In this document: positions 24,420-30,410 of the stretch, in pieces
How the letters are laid out: each line of letters opens with the position of its first letter
Position numbering within the stretch: the stretch's first letter is position 1
DNA from: a virus
Length of the DNA stretch: 39,980 nucleotides
IMG/VR virus record: IMGVR_UViG_3300031972_001471
Location: 1 to 39,980 of that record
Reading direction: 5' to 3' (one strand)
The notes under the pieces: generated by a model
Told to the model about the DNA's origin: nothing
Database searches by the model: none
Seen by the model: only the letters and a program-made list of their open reading frames with translations
Translations under genes and position numbers: made by a program

Positions 24420-24668
24420 TTAAGCGAAGAAGAATGAGCTGCATCCTATGCAGACACCGCTTTGTATATGTGTGACCTCGCCGAGAGTTACTGACCCAGC
24501 CCCATAGAGTCCACTCAGCGTTACCGGGTCGGGGGAGTAGAGACGTTGGAAAGCTAAGCTCTTGGTGGTTTGATAACCTTCAGGACCAATGAATAGCTTC
24601 GGCTGAGTGAGCATTTCATTGACGATCTTGAGGCGCGGGTCTCCGGGGTACATGAAACGATCAGTCAC
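24420..24668 (-). CDS. Uncharacterised 82-residue protein with GTG start
   Basis: The reading frame starts at GTG (24666-24668), which has an excellent GGGAGGTGAGCG just upstream and overlaps the stop of the preceding gene. An ATG five codons in has weaker support. The sequence (MYPGDPRLKIVNEML, PKLFIGPEGYQTTKSL, CIGCSSFFFA) shows no recognised family. The C-terminal CxxC and aromatic end are notable. Confidence 0.5.
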   Translation of the reverse strand: MTDRFMYPGDPRLKIVNEMLTQPKLFIGPEGYQTTKSLAFQRLYSPDPVTLSGLYGAGSVTLGEVTHIQSGVCIGCSSFFFA

Positions 24669-25119
24669 CGCTCACCTCCCGGAACTTGTAGAAGCATCCT
24701 AAACACCGTTCTATCTCAGAGGCCGCACCACATCCACCACAGGAGGTACCTTCCCCTACAATCGGGCCGGGGTTATTCACGGCATCGACGAGGACGAAGT
24801 CATCCGACATGAAGTCAAAGTAGCCCCGTTCGATATCTTCCCGCGTGGCTTCAGTCCCGCAGGGCCACCTGAACAGATCGTCTGGGTGATCTTCAGAGTT
24901 GGTACCCTTCCCCGGACTTGAACCGGGACGACTTGCGTCAAAGCATTTTGAATGCTTCGTGTCTACCATTCCACCAGAAGGGCTCTCGTCCTTCTCATAC
25001 GTGGTCAGAACGCGGGTTGCAAGGGTGTGTTGAGGGTGACCGGCGGGCCACTCGGTCAGTACCATACGGCACATGTGTTCGATGGTGTCTAGCTGAGCTT
25101 GAAGGATTTGCTGTTTCAT
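24661..25119 (-). CDS. Open reading frame of 152 codons that spans a tRNA-Leu gene
   Basis: The frame starts at an ATG with AAGGACACTTCC upstream and runs without a stop through the tRNA gene at 24900-24983. Residues 1-45 (QILQAQLDTIEHMCRMVLTE) look like a normal helical protein. Residues 46-75 are simply the translated tRNA (SGGMVDTKHSKCFDASRPGSS). Residues 76-152 look like a second protein segment with two CxxC-type pairs (CGGCG, RCLGCF), possibly zinc-binding. Either the tRNA landed in frame in a real gene, or two shorter genes flank it and the frame is accidental. A start within the second half (MSDDFVLVDAV) is possible. Confidence 0.45.
   Translation of the reverse strand: MKQQILQAQLDTIEHMCRMVLTEWPAGHPQHTLATRVLTTYEKDESPSGGMVDTKHSKCFDASRPGSSPGKGTNSEDHPDDLFRWPCGTEATREDIERGYFDFMSDDFVLVDAVNNPGPIVGEGTSCGGCGAASEIERCLGCFYKFREVSGD
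24900..24983 (-). tRNA. tRNA-Leu (anticodon CAA)
   Basis: The 84-base gene folds fully. The acceptor stem pairs GCCCTTC with GAAGGGT (first pair G-U), the D stem is GTG with CAC, and the anticodon stem pairs AAGCA with TGCTT around TTCAAAA, giving anticodon CAA. The long variable arm (TGACGCAAGTCG) is typical of class II tRNAs, and the T arm pairs CCCGG with CCGGG around TTCAAGT. A73 and an encoded CCA follow. It would read UUG codons. Its position 660 bases from the integrase gene also makes it a candidate attachment site. Confidence 0.95.
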
Positions 25120-25146
25120 GTGGAAGTGTCCTTTCAGTGGAAGGTT

Positions 25147-25608
25147 TCAGTAACGGGACATGGCCATGACGCGATGATCTTCGATCATGTTTGTGAAGCT
25201 CATGGCTGGCACATCGACCCGTATCTCAGTGCCTATTCGCTCAGCGTGGTAAGATACTGACACACGGATGGCTTCTTCCAAAGGCATGCCAGACTTCGTC
25301 ATCATGTTCCAGACTTCTTCAGCACATCTGATGGCGATAGACCCCGGTGTCCCGGCTTCATCAGCCTTCTCAGCAATCAGCCGACCGAGCTGTGCGCCTG
25401 CTTCCTTCAGCATCATCTCCGCGATTGGGTGTGCCATCAGGGCCTGCATGTTTCTCGCAGCCTGTTCACCCACCTGACGCCCCTCGACGTGGGCTTTTCT
25501 GACGGCCTTCTCCTGTTCGAGGGCTTTCTCTTGGCGCTGTAGTTCTTCGAGCTGACGGGCGCGCTCGCGGGCCATGCGGTCAGCTTCAATTCTCTTTTGG
25601 ATGTTCAT
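25147..25608 (-). CDS. Uncharacterised protein with N-terminal coiled coil
   Basis: The product has 153 residues. Residues 1-45 are a charged helix (ADRMARERARQLEELQRQEKALEQEKAV) likely to form a coiled coil. The C-terminal part (AIRVSVSYHAERIGTEIRVDVPAM) may fold as a small domain. There is no membrane segment and no recognised family. GAAAGGACTGACAG precedes its start. It lies between the integrase and the tRNA-spanning frame and is followed by the recurring CTTCCACT motif. Confidence 0.55.
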   Translation of the reverse strand: MNIQKRIEADRMARERARQLEELQRQEKALEQEKAVRKAHVEGRQVGEQAARNMQALMAHPIAEMMLKEAGAQLGRLIAEKADEAGTPGSIAIRCAEEVWNMMTKSGMPLEEAIRVSVSYHAERIGTEIRVDVPAMSFTNMIEDHRVMAMSRY

Positions 25609-25648
25609 CTGTCAGTCCTTTCAGTTTGCTTTCTGTGAAGCAAAGGTT

Positions 25649-26671
25649 TCAGTTTGCAGTCAGCGCTTCTAGCGCGTCATCAAAAGCGTTCGGCGCGAGG
25701 TGCGCGTAACGCATGGTGGTTTGGATGGTCGCATGTCCCATCCACTTCTGAACCACCGCAAGGGACACCCCAGCCTGCACCAATCGGGAGCAGCAAGTGT
25801 GCCTGAAGCTGTGGAACACGGCCTCGTCATCGCCGGGCAGCTTGGCCCATGCCTTCCATGCGCGGAGGCGGCGCGATACTGAGCTGGAGTTGACCGTTGG
25901 AGGAAACAAAAGCTCCCAGTCCCGGACATCTGAGCGGCGTCTGAGTACGATCTCCCTAGCGCGGGGTGTTAGGGGTACCGAACGGGGCTCATCGCCCTTG
26001 GTGACCCACGTTGAGAGCTTCCCCGTCGAGGGGTTCCAGTCGCGCGGTGTGATCTTGATCAGCTCACCGAACCGGAAGCCGGTGTCGAGCGCGAGGATGA
26101 ACAGGTCGAGGAAGTCCCGGTCGTCACTGAAGAACTGCTCCATTGACGCGATCTCGTCCTCACTAAACCAGCGGATGCGGCCCTTGTATTCCTTCTTCTG
26201 CTTCACCTTGAAGTCGTGGCTCAGAGCGCCCTGCTCCTTGGCGATACGTAGCATCACCGATAGAGCGGCGATCTTCCTGTTGATGGTGCCCGTCTTCACC
26301 TCCTCAGCCCAGCCTGAGACGATCTGATCGATCACCTGACGGTTCAACTTAGCAGTTGGGAAGTCCGGCCCCAACGCATCAACCCAAGCGTGGGCGTTAC
26401 GCTCCGAGGAGGCTTCGCTTTTCTTGCCCCGCCAGTGGTGCATCACGCAGTAGTGAGCTAGTTGGGTTATGGTACTGACCCCGGTCTTCTTGACGGGGCC
26501 TGATCGGTTCTGCGAGGGGGCGCAAGGCATGATACCCGCCATGAGTGAGGCCTTAAAGTCGGTCTCAATCTGGTGGGCTTCCTCGAAGGTAGCGACAGTG
26601 ACGCGAGGGGCGCGAACCCCTTTCCATGTCACGTCTACTTGGAACTTAGTTCCCTTGTTGCGGATTGCCAT
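25649..26671 (-). CDS. int: Tyrosine recombinase (phage integrase)
   Basis: The product has 340 residues. An N-terminal arm-binding region and a SAM-like core-binding domain (about residues 65-150) are followed by the catalytic domain. Its active site is complete: Arg200 (DTGFRFGELI), Lys225 (TWVTKGDE), His287 and Arg290 (HSFRHTCCS), His313 (KWMGHA) and Tyr322 (MRYAHL). Such enzymes insert phage DNA at a short attachment site, often in a tRNA gene. A full tRNA-Leu lies 660 bases downstream. AAAGGAGGAACAC precedes the start. An integrase beside a T7-type RNA polymerase is uncommon and suggests a temperate or formerly temperate phage. Confidence 0.95.
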   Translation of the reverse strand: MAIRNKGTKFQVDVTWKGVRAPRVTVATFEEAHQIETDFKASLMAGIMPCAPSQNRSGPVKKTGVSTITQLAHYCVMHHWRGKKSEASSERNAHAWVDALGPDFPTAKLNRQVIDQIVSGWAEEVKTGTINRKIAALSVMLRIAKEQGALSHDFKVKQKKEYKGRIRWFSEDEIASMEQFFSDDRDFLDLFILALDTGFRFGELIKITPRDWNPSTGKLSTWVTKGDEPRSVPLTPRAREIVLRRRSDVRDWELLFPPTVNSSSVSRRLRAWKAWAKLPGDDEAVFHSFRHTCCSRLVQAGVSLAVVQKWMGHATIQTTMRYAHLAPNAFDDALEALTAN

Positions 26672-26729
26672 GTGTTCCTCCTTTGGAATTATCCTTTAAG
26701 TGGAAGGGGTTAGTGGAGAAAGCGGGGTA

Positions 26730-27083
26730 TTAACCCGCGATCTCTATGAGTTGGTTGATGAAAGAGAGACCCTTAGGGGTCAGGATGTGTTGCTTCTTAC
26801 GGCGTTCGAAAGGGTCCTCGCGGTTCAGAACCAGCCCATGTCCGGGCTTCCCCTTGCGGTGGACTGTGGATAGAGATGCCACGTTGCGGGATGTGGAGGA
26901 CGTCGCCTGCCGTGTTCGTTCTGTGAGGTCTGATAAAGATATGCCTTCGTTCAAGGCAACGGTTAGTAAGGTCACAGCTTGAGGCATCTGCATTTCTGCG
27001 TCGAGCTCTCGGAACCTATTAAGCACCTGAAGCAGCTTCAACAGTGTCCGGCGGTCCTCCTGTGTGAACTTTTCTTTCGTCAT
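26730..27083 (-). CDS. MarR-like winged-helix protein, candidate lysogeny regulator
   Basis: The product has 117 residues. A first helix (QEDRRTLLKLLQVLNRFRELDAEM) is followed by QAVTLLTVALNEGISLSDLTERTRQATSSTSRNVASL, where helix-turn-helix and recognition helix are clear. Then comes a wing (LVLNREDPFERRKKQHILTPKGLSFINQL) ending in the typical LTPKG. This is MarR-family architecture at slightly reduced length. GGGAGAGAAAG precedes the ATG. Its place directly before the integrase makes it the best candidate for a repressor or integration regulator. Confidence 0.75.
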   Translation of the reverse strand: MTKEKFTQEDRRTLLKLLQVLNRFRELDAEMQMPQAVTLLTVALNEGISLSDLTERTRQATSSTSRNVASLSTVHRKGKPGHGLVLNREDPFERRKKQHILTPKGLSFINQLIEIAG

Positions 27084-27261
27084 CTTTCTCTCCCGTGTAA
27101 TAATCGGCCACCATCTTGAGGTTGGTTAGCGTGACCGACAGTCGTCTAAAATCAATGAACAATTCCCCTCTACCCGACTTTTGAAAGCGGAACAATCCCC
27201 GCTGTGGGATAGAGTGGACTTCGAAAAAGGCCTCGAAAGGCCAAACCTTGAGTGTCAGCAT
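27019..27261 (-). CDS. Possible 80-residue protein overlapping the winged-helix gene
   Basis: The frame (MLTLKVWPFEAFFEVHSIPQ, then RGELFIDFRRLSVTLTNL) has GGGA about ten bases upstream and a plausible strand-rich core. Its last 20 codons overlap the start of the winged-helix gene in another frame, which is more overlap than elsewhere in this genome. It is probably real, but the exact role and family are unknown. Confidence 0.4.
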   Translation of the reverse strand: MLTLKVWPFEAFFEVHSIPQRGLFRFQKSGRGELFIDFRRLSVTLTNLKMVADYYTGEKDDERKVHTGGPPDTVEAASGA

Positions 27262-27328
27262 CCTTTTGTCCCTAAAATGGTTGCAATGTGAGTGGTGTGG
27301 CTACCCACCATCAGCGGGCATCCGCTTA

Positions 27329-27520
27329 TTATGCGAAGCAATCAGAGGGTGCAAGGCCAATCTGTCCTGCCCGTTTGATCAGTCGTCGGGCGCTCTTCAT
27401 GGATACCTTAACACCCCCGCGACGGGCGGCGCGAGCGTCCTTCTCAAGCTGCCTGTGGACGGCCAGAGGCGAAGCTTTGATATCGGAGGCCTTGAAGGGG
27501 ACTGTTGAGGTGCCGATCAT
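27329..27520 (-). CDS. Small basic protein
   Basis: The product has 63 residues and is strongly basic (VHRQLEKDARAARRGGVKVS, KSARRLIKRAGQIGL). GGGGAGCCTCGA precedes the start codon, which overlaps the TGA of the preceding 88-residue gene. A nucleic-acid-binding role is possible from charge alone. No family is recognised. Confidence 0.5.
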   Translation of the reverse strand: MIGTSTVPFKASDIKASPLAVHRQLEKDARAARRGGVKVSMKSARRLIKRAGQIGLAPSDCFA

Positions 27521-27783
27521 TCGAGGCTCCCCATCAGTGAGACGCAGCGGGCGTGTAAATCGATAGCCATCGATAGATCACCCCTGAAAAGTGCTTCAAT
27601 AGACTGTGCATGGGTGGCCATGGCATTATCCAAGACCTGCTTACGGGCGGGGCACTCTAGGATGTACTTGAGCATGACTGATTTCCCGCGGCAGCGTCCG
27701 CCAGCTGTGAGAGGGCCGGTCACTTGCCGGGTCGAGGCGCTGGGCGGGTTCATCTGCATTTTCATTGCGTTTGTGCTCTTCAT
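27517..27783 (-). CDS. Uncharacterised 88-residue protein
   Basis: The product is soluble, with a polar Ser/Thr-rich first third (QMNPPSASTRQVTGPLTAGG) and a helical remainder (KQVLDNAMATHAQSIEALFRGDLSMAIDLHARCVSL). AAAGGAGCTGGAGAA precedes the ATG. It overlaps the next gene by ATGA. The family is unknown. Confidence 0.5.
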   Translation of the reverse strand: MKSTNAMKMQMNPPSASTRQVTGPLTAGGRCRGKSVMLKYILECPARKQVLDNAMATHAQSIEALFRGDLSMAIDLHARCVSLMGSLE

Positions 27784-27840
27784 TTCTCCAGCTCCTTTGG
27801 TAGGTTAGAGGGTACGCGGTCGAGGATATCTTCCCAGTAA

Positions 27841-28194
27841 TCAAGCATTGTCTTCAGCCTTCTTGAGTTCATATGCAGCGGCGTCCAGCCGGTTTGTACA
27901 AAGTGAGATTATGGAGCAAAGGTCCACCAGATCAGCGGCGTCTACGACGTCTCGGAGGATGACCCTTTGACCTTGCTTTGGTGTCGCCGGTGACGACTGC
28001 GCGGCGGCCTGTTCTTGCTGTCCGTCCGATTGTGCGGTGAGCTCGGCTATCAGACCTGATATGGGGCGGAGCATCCCTGCCCACTGTTCAGGGGTTACTT
28101 TGTTCGCGCGGGCTGACTTAGCCAGCGGTCCTACCAGCATTTCATACATCTTTTGGATGCGTGCATAGTTTGTGGGGTTTTCAAAACCGGACAT
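27841..28194 (-). CDS. Uncharacterised 117-residue helical protein
   Basis: The sequence is mostly helical: NYARIQKMYEMLVGPLAKSARANKVTPEQWAGMLRPISGLIAEL, a Gln/Ala-rich linker, then RDVVDAADLVDLCSIISLCTNRLDAAAYELKKAED. AGGGGGTCCAA precedes the start. The start codon lies inside a possible 23-codon membrane peptide gene (28181-28252). No family is recognised. It sits in the early region and may be a host-interaction gene. Confidence 0.55.
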   Translation of the reverse strand: MSGFENPTNYARIQKMYEMLVGPLAKSARANKVTPEQWAGMLRPISGLIAELTAQSDGQQEQAAAQSSPATPKQGQRVILRDVVDAADLVDLCSIISLCTNRLDAAAYELKKAEDNA

Positions 28195-28252
28195 TTGGAC
28201 CCCCTGCAGTGAAGGTCAGCGCCAGTGCGGCGATTAAGATAAAGTCAAGCAC
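28181..28252 (-). CDS. Possible 23-residue membrane peptide
   Basis: GTG start with AAAGGAGAAACT just upstream. The product is MLDFILIAALALTFTAGG followed by PNVRF, essentially one hydrophobic helix. The ribosome-binding site is good and the peptide begins just after the type II ribozyme at 28269-28328. The length makes it uncertain, and it overlaps the start of the next gene. Confidence 0.35.
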   Translation of the reverse strand: MLDFILIAALALTFTAGGPNVRF

Positions 28253-28268
28253 AGTTTCTCCTTTGGTT

Positions 28269-28328
28269 GCTCATCAGCGGCCAGCCACCCGGCGACCGGA
28301 CGGTGCCCTTGCGGGTTCACCGTTTCGC
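28269..28328 (-). ncRNA. Type II hammerhead ribozyme, diverged copy
   Basis: The minus strand has GAAA (28323-28326), then stem III ACGGUG with CACCGU enclosing CCC-GCAA-GGG with a GNRA loop. UC follows, with predicted cleavage after 28299. Stem I starts CGGUCG and ends UGGCCG (six pairs including G-U), and CUGAUGAG is at 28277-28270. Stem II is only two pairs (GC with GC). Its 5' end lies inside the last codons of the gene at 28317-28493, whose stop is in the ribozyme. Confidence 0.75.
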
Positions 28329-28493
28329 TTTCTCTTCAAGTTTCCAGATGGGGTGTTCTGACCAGTCATCGTGTGGGTCATCGGTAAGGTCATGGACGAT
28401 GGTACCAATAAGAATGACCACCCAAACCGTTATGATCACTTCCGCGACGATATCCCAGAAAGCCCGTCCATAATAAAAGTGACGGTATCTCAT
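28317..28493 (-). CDS. Small single-pass membrane protein
   Basis: The product has 58 residues from MRYRHFYYGRAF, which has GAGGTGAGCGC upstream. One hydrophobic helix (residues 13-33, WDIVAEVIITVWVVILIGTIV) is followed by an acidic and then basic tail (DDPHDDWSEHPIWKLEEKAKR). The ATG overlaps the stop of the interrupted frame at 28490. The last four codons form the 5' edge of a hammerhead ribozyme, so cleavage of the transcript would leave the coding part intact. Function is unknown. Confidence 0.55.
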   Translation of the reverse strand: MRYRHFYYGRAFWDIVAEVIITVWVVILIGTIVHDLTDDPHDDWSEHPIWKLEEKAKR

Positions 28494-28667
28494 GCGCTCA
28501 CCTCGACCGGCCAACAGTTTGTGCGTTCGTTGATGCAGTGATATTCCTGTTCAACCGGCATCTGTTTTTGCACCGCTTGGTACTGTTCGGCTAAGATGAT
28601 CACAGCAGCACCAAGAGCAGTGCCAGTGATAAGAGAGAGAGAGAGCTAAAATGAATGTCGTTTGCAT
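28490..28667 (-). pseudogene. Small membrane protein gene interrupted in a CT dinucleotide tract
   Basis: An ATG with AAGGATAAGCAGG upstream starts MQTTFILALSLS and then loses frame in (CT)6. A second frame continues LITGTALGAAVIILAEQYQ and runs to VEVSA with a TGA overlapping the next ATG. Adding one CT unit would join them into a 59-residue single-pass membrane protein. This is either repeat-length variation in the phage population, an assembly error, or a true decay event. Confidence 0.5.
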
Positions 28668-28690
28668 CCTGCTTATCCTTTCGTTGTTCG

Positions 28691-28754
28691 CAGTCTCATC
28701 AGGCGGTGCATGCGAAGCCCCACGACGGCCCCGTTAAGGGAACCGTTTCGACAG
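28691..28754 (-). ncRNA. Type II hammerhead ribozyme, copy 1
   Basis: Minus-strand order is stem II strand CUGUC, GAAA, stem III ACGG with CCGU (outer) and CCC with GGG (inner), UC with predicted cleavage between 28724 and 28723, stem I GUGG.GC with GC.CCGC around UUCGCAU, then CUGAUGAG (28702-28695) and stem II strand GACUG. All conserved core bases are present. It lies between the stop of the gene at 28763 and the start at 28667. Confidence 0.85.
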
Positions 28755-28762
28755 TGGAAGGG

Positions 28763-29215
28763 TTAAGGCGAGAGGTCTTCGTCAGTGGCATAGACGGGCT
28801 GCTCTCGGGGTAGGTAGTGGACCGCATCAAACTCTTGACGACTATCCGCCTTATCGCGCCTGAATAGAACCTGATGGGAACCGCGAAGGACATAGTCATC
28901 AGGAACGCTGAACTTGAAGAGCTTGCAGCCCTTCTCTTCCATCGCTTGGCGACCTTCTGGGCAGCTAAACCAATCGTCTAACTGTTCGAGGCTCTCGAAA
29001 CCAAAGTGAAAACCCTTAAGGCCAGCGGTTATTACGTGTTTGTGTGCGTCTGTGCCTTCTTCCGTATGGTTGAATAAGGTTGGCCCGTCATATGCGGAAG
29101 AGAACCCTAATGATGTAGCGACTTTGTCGTAAGCTAAGCTCGGTTGCGTACCATGATCACCCCCGAAAGGGCCATCACGCTCATCTGTTGTTTTCTCAAA
29201 TCTGAAAATGATCAT
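28763..29215 (-). CDS. Uncharacterised 150-residue early protein
   Basis: The product is soluble and acidic: MIIFRFEKTTDERDGPFGGD, HVITAGLKGFHFGFESLEQLDDWFSC, LFKFSVPDDYVLRGSHQVLFRRD. Alternating strands and helices suggest one compact alpha/beta domain. No family is recognised. AGGGATAAACGAAG precedes the start. It is flanked on both sides by type II hammerhead ribozymes, and its TAA is the first base block of the downstream ribozyme repeat. Confidence 0.6.
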   Translation of the reverse strand: MIIFRFEKTTDERDGPFGGDHGTQPSLAYDKVATSLGFSSAYDGPTLFNHTEEGTDAHKHVITAGLKGFHFGFESLEQLDDWFSCPEGRQAMEEKGCKLFKFSVPDDYVLRGSHQVLFRRDKADSRQEFDAVHYLPREQPVYATDEDLSP

Positions 29216-29244
29216 CTTCGTTTATCCCTCATCATACTTGTTGG

Positions 29245-29309
29245 CAGTCTCATCAGCAGGGCCATGCCAAGGCCCCGGACGGTGCCCGTTAAGGGAACCG
29301 TTTCGACAG
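29245..29309 (-). ncRNA. Type II hammerhead ribozyme, copy 2
   Basis: The core is complete: GAAA, stem III ACGGU with ACCGU plus CCC with GGG around UUAAC, then UC with cleavage predicted between 29278 and 29277. Stem I is seven pairs, CGGGGCC with GGCCCUG around UUGGCAU, and CUGAUGAG is at 29256-29249. Stem II joins CUGUC to GACUG with one U-U mismatch. It occupies the gap between the HhH gene (stop at 29318) and the next start (29215). Confidence 0.88.
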
Positions 29310-29317
29310 TGGAAGGG

Positions 29318-29923
29318 TTAAGCCATAGCGACAGCATCAAAGTGATAGGCGCTGACCTGATCACCAGTCTTGAGGGGCGACCCGCGCCGACCGGCGACAT
29401 AGTCACACCAGCGGTTCCACCAGTGTTCAGAACCACCAGTTTCATCACATAGGTTGACGTAGTCCAGAACCTTGCGCCGCGCCGTCTCAGGCTTCAGCTT
29501 GGGGCCGATCTTGACCGCCGCGTCACTCATGCCCAGCGCCTTCAAGTTGTGAGTATCGAGGCAGGCTGTTTCGCCGCCGATCATCTGGACCACGAAGGCC
29601 GCCTTGACCATGCCCAGTCCCGGCACCTGCATGAAGTGCTGGATTAGGTCAGCCTTACGGTCAGCGCTTTGGGGCCGCTTCAGGGTGTCATGCATGACCC
29701 GCCACAGATAACCCTTGTTCTCTTGAGTGAATGACCACCCGGCCCGCTTAGAGCCAAACAGAAAGGGGCTTTCGCTTCCCCGCGCGCTGATATCCTTGCG
29801 CTGGGCGATCACCTGTTGCAGTGGTTGACGGATAGTCAACAGTGTGAACTCGATCACATCAGCCAGCCCTGAAGGTGTTGCTAGGGCGTGTTCTGCGATC
29901 TTGTGAGCATCGCGGTCATACAT
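29318..29923 (-). CDS. HhH-GPD-like protein, possible DNA glycosylase
   Basis: The product has 201 residues. The segment QHFMQVPGLGMVKAAFVVQM (residues 95-114) is a helix-hairpin-helix, and GGETACLDTHN follows with Asp123 in the DTH context used by endonuclease III and other HhH-GPD glycosylases. The catalytic Lys of bifunctional enzymes is shifted by one position (GLGMVK), so activity is uncertain. C-terminal cysteines do not form the usual iron-sulphur pattern. It may recognise modified or damaged bases. AAAGGAGAATGAACG precedes the start. Ribozymes lie on both sides. Confidence 0.6.
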   Translation of the reverse strand: MYDRDAHKIAEHALATPSGLADVIEFTLLTIRQPLQQVIAQRKDISARGSESPFLFGSKRAGWSFTQENKGYLWRVMHDTLKRPQSADRKADLIQHFMQVPGLGMVKAAFVVQMIGGETACLDTHNLKALGMSDAAVKIGPKLKPETARRKVLDYVNLCDETGGSEHWWNRWCDYVAGRRGSPLKTGDQVSAYHFDAVAMA

Positions 29924-29940
29924 CGTTCATTCTCCTTTGG

Positions 29941-30004
29941 CAGTCTCATCAGTAACGCCATGCCAAGGCGCTAGACGGCCCCGTAAAGGGAACCGTTTCG
30001 ACAG
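29941..30004 (-). ncRNA. Type II hammerhead ribozyme, copy 3
   Basis: GAAA is followed by stem III ACGG with CCGU plus CCC with GGG around UUUAC, then UC with cleavage predicted between 29974 and 29973. Stem I is seven pairs, UAGCGCC with GGCGUUA, around the same loop UUGGCAU as copy 2. CUGAUGAG is at 29952-29945. Stem I differs from copies 1 and 2 at several positions on both strands, yet pairing is kept. Confidence 0.9.
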
Positions 30005-30012
30005 TGGAAGGG

Positions 30013-30396
30013 TTAAGCCGCAACCTCTTCACGTTCGGCCAGCAGAGCGGACACGCTGAAGTGACGACCAGTCATTGGTGTTTCGGTGACGTGAACCCAG
30101 TTTGTATCCACACCATGCTTGAGCACTGCGTCGCAGATTGCTTGCTGTACTGCGAAGTAAGCGCGCTCTGCCTTGTGCTCTTCACAAGTCAGTTCCAGCT
30201 CAAAGCAATGTTCGGCGAACAGGTGCCCCCTGAAGGTATCCTTTTTAGCGTCGCCGTCATCCATCCACCAGCCATCCTTGCTGGATGTGGTGCAACCGCC
30301 ACAATGACGCGACGCGGCGGTAATTATGTCAGCTTCAAAGGCATCGTTTTGCTTGGCATAGCCAATCTGAAAGGTGAACTTGATCTGGTTGCGCAT
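30013..30396 (-). CDS. Uncharacterised 127-residue early protein
   Basis: The product starts MRNQIKFTFQIGYAKQND, with AGAGGAACACAAC upstream; the longer frame only adds the intergenic repeat. Residues about 25-35 hold SRHCGGC. The rest mixes aromatic and charged residues (KDGWWMDDGD, HLFAEHCFELELTCEEHKAERAYF). His and Cys residues could bind a metal. No family is recognised. Its TAA is embedded in the conserved block that starts ribozyme copy 3. Confidence 0.55.
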   Translation of the reverse strand: MRNQIKFTFQIGYAKQNDAFEADIITAASRHCGGCTTSSKDGWWMDDGDAKKDTFRGHLFAEHCFELELTCEEHKAERAYFAVQQAICDAVLKHGVDTNWVHVTETPMTGRHFSVSALLAEREEVAA

Positions 30397-30410
30397 GTTG
30401 TGTTCCTCTA

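Noticed and set aside
27270-27325. Hammerhead-like GCGG-AUGC-CCGC helix followed by CUGAUGG and a second small hairpin
   Set aside because: The core needs CUGAUGA and a GAAA element. Here the last core base is G and no GAAA follows, so I do not count it as a ribozyme.
27641-27844. 67-codon minus-strand frame between the 117- and 88-residue genes
   Set aside because: It would start with TTG without a good ribosome-binding site and overlaps most of the 88-residue gene in another frame.
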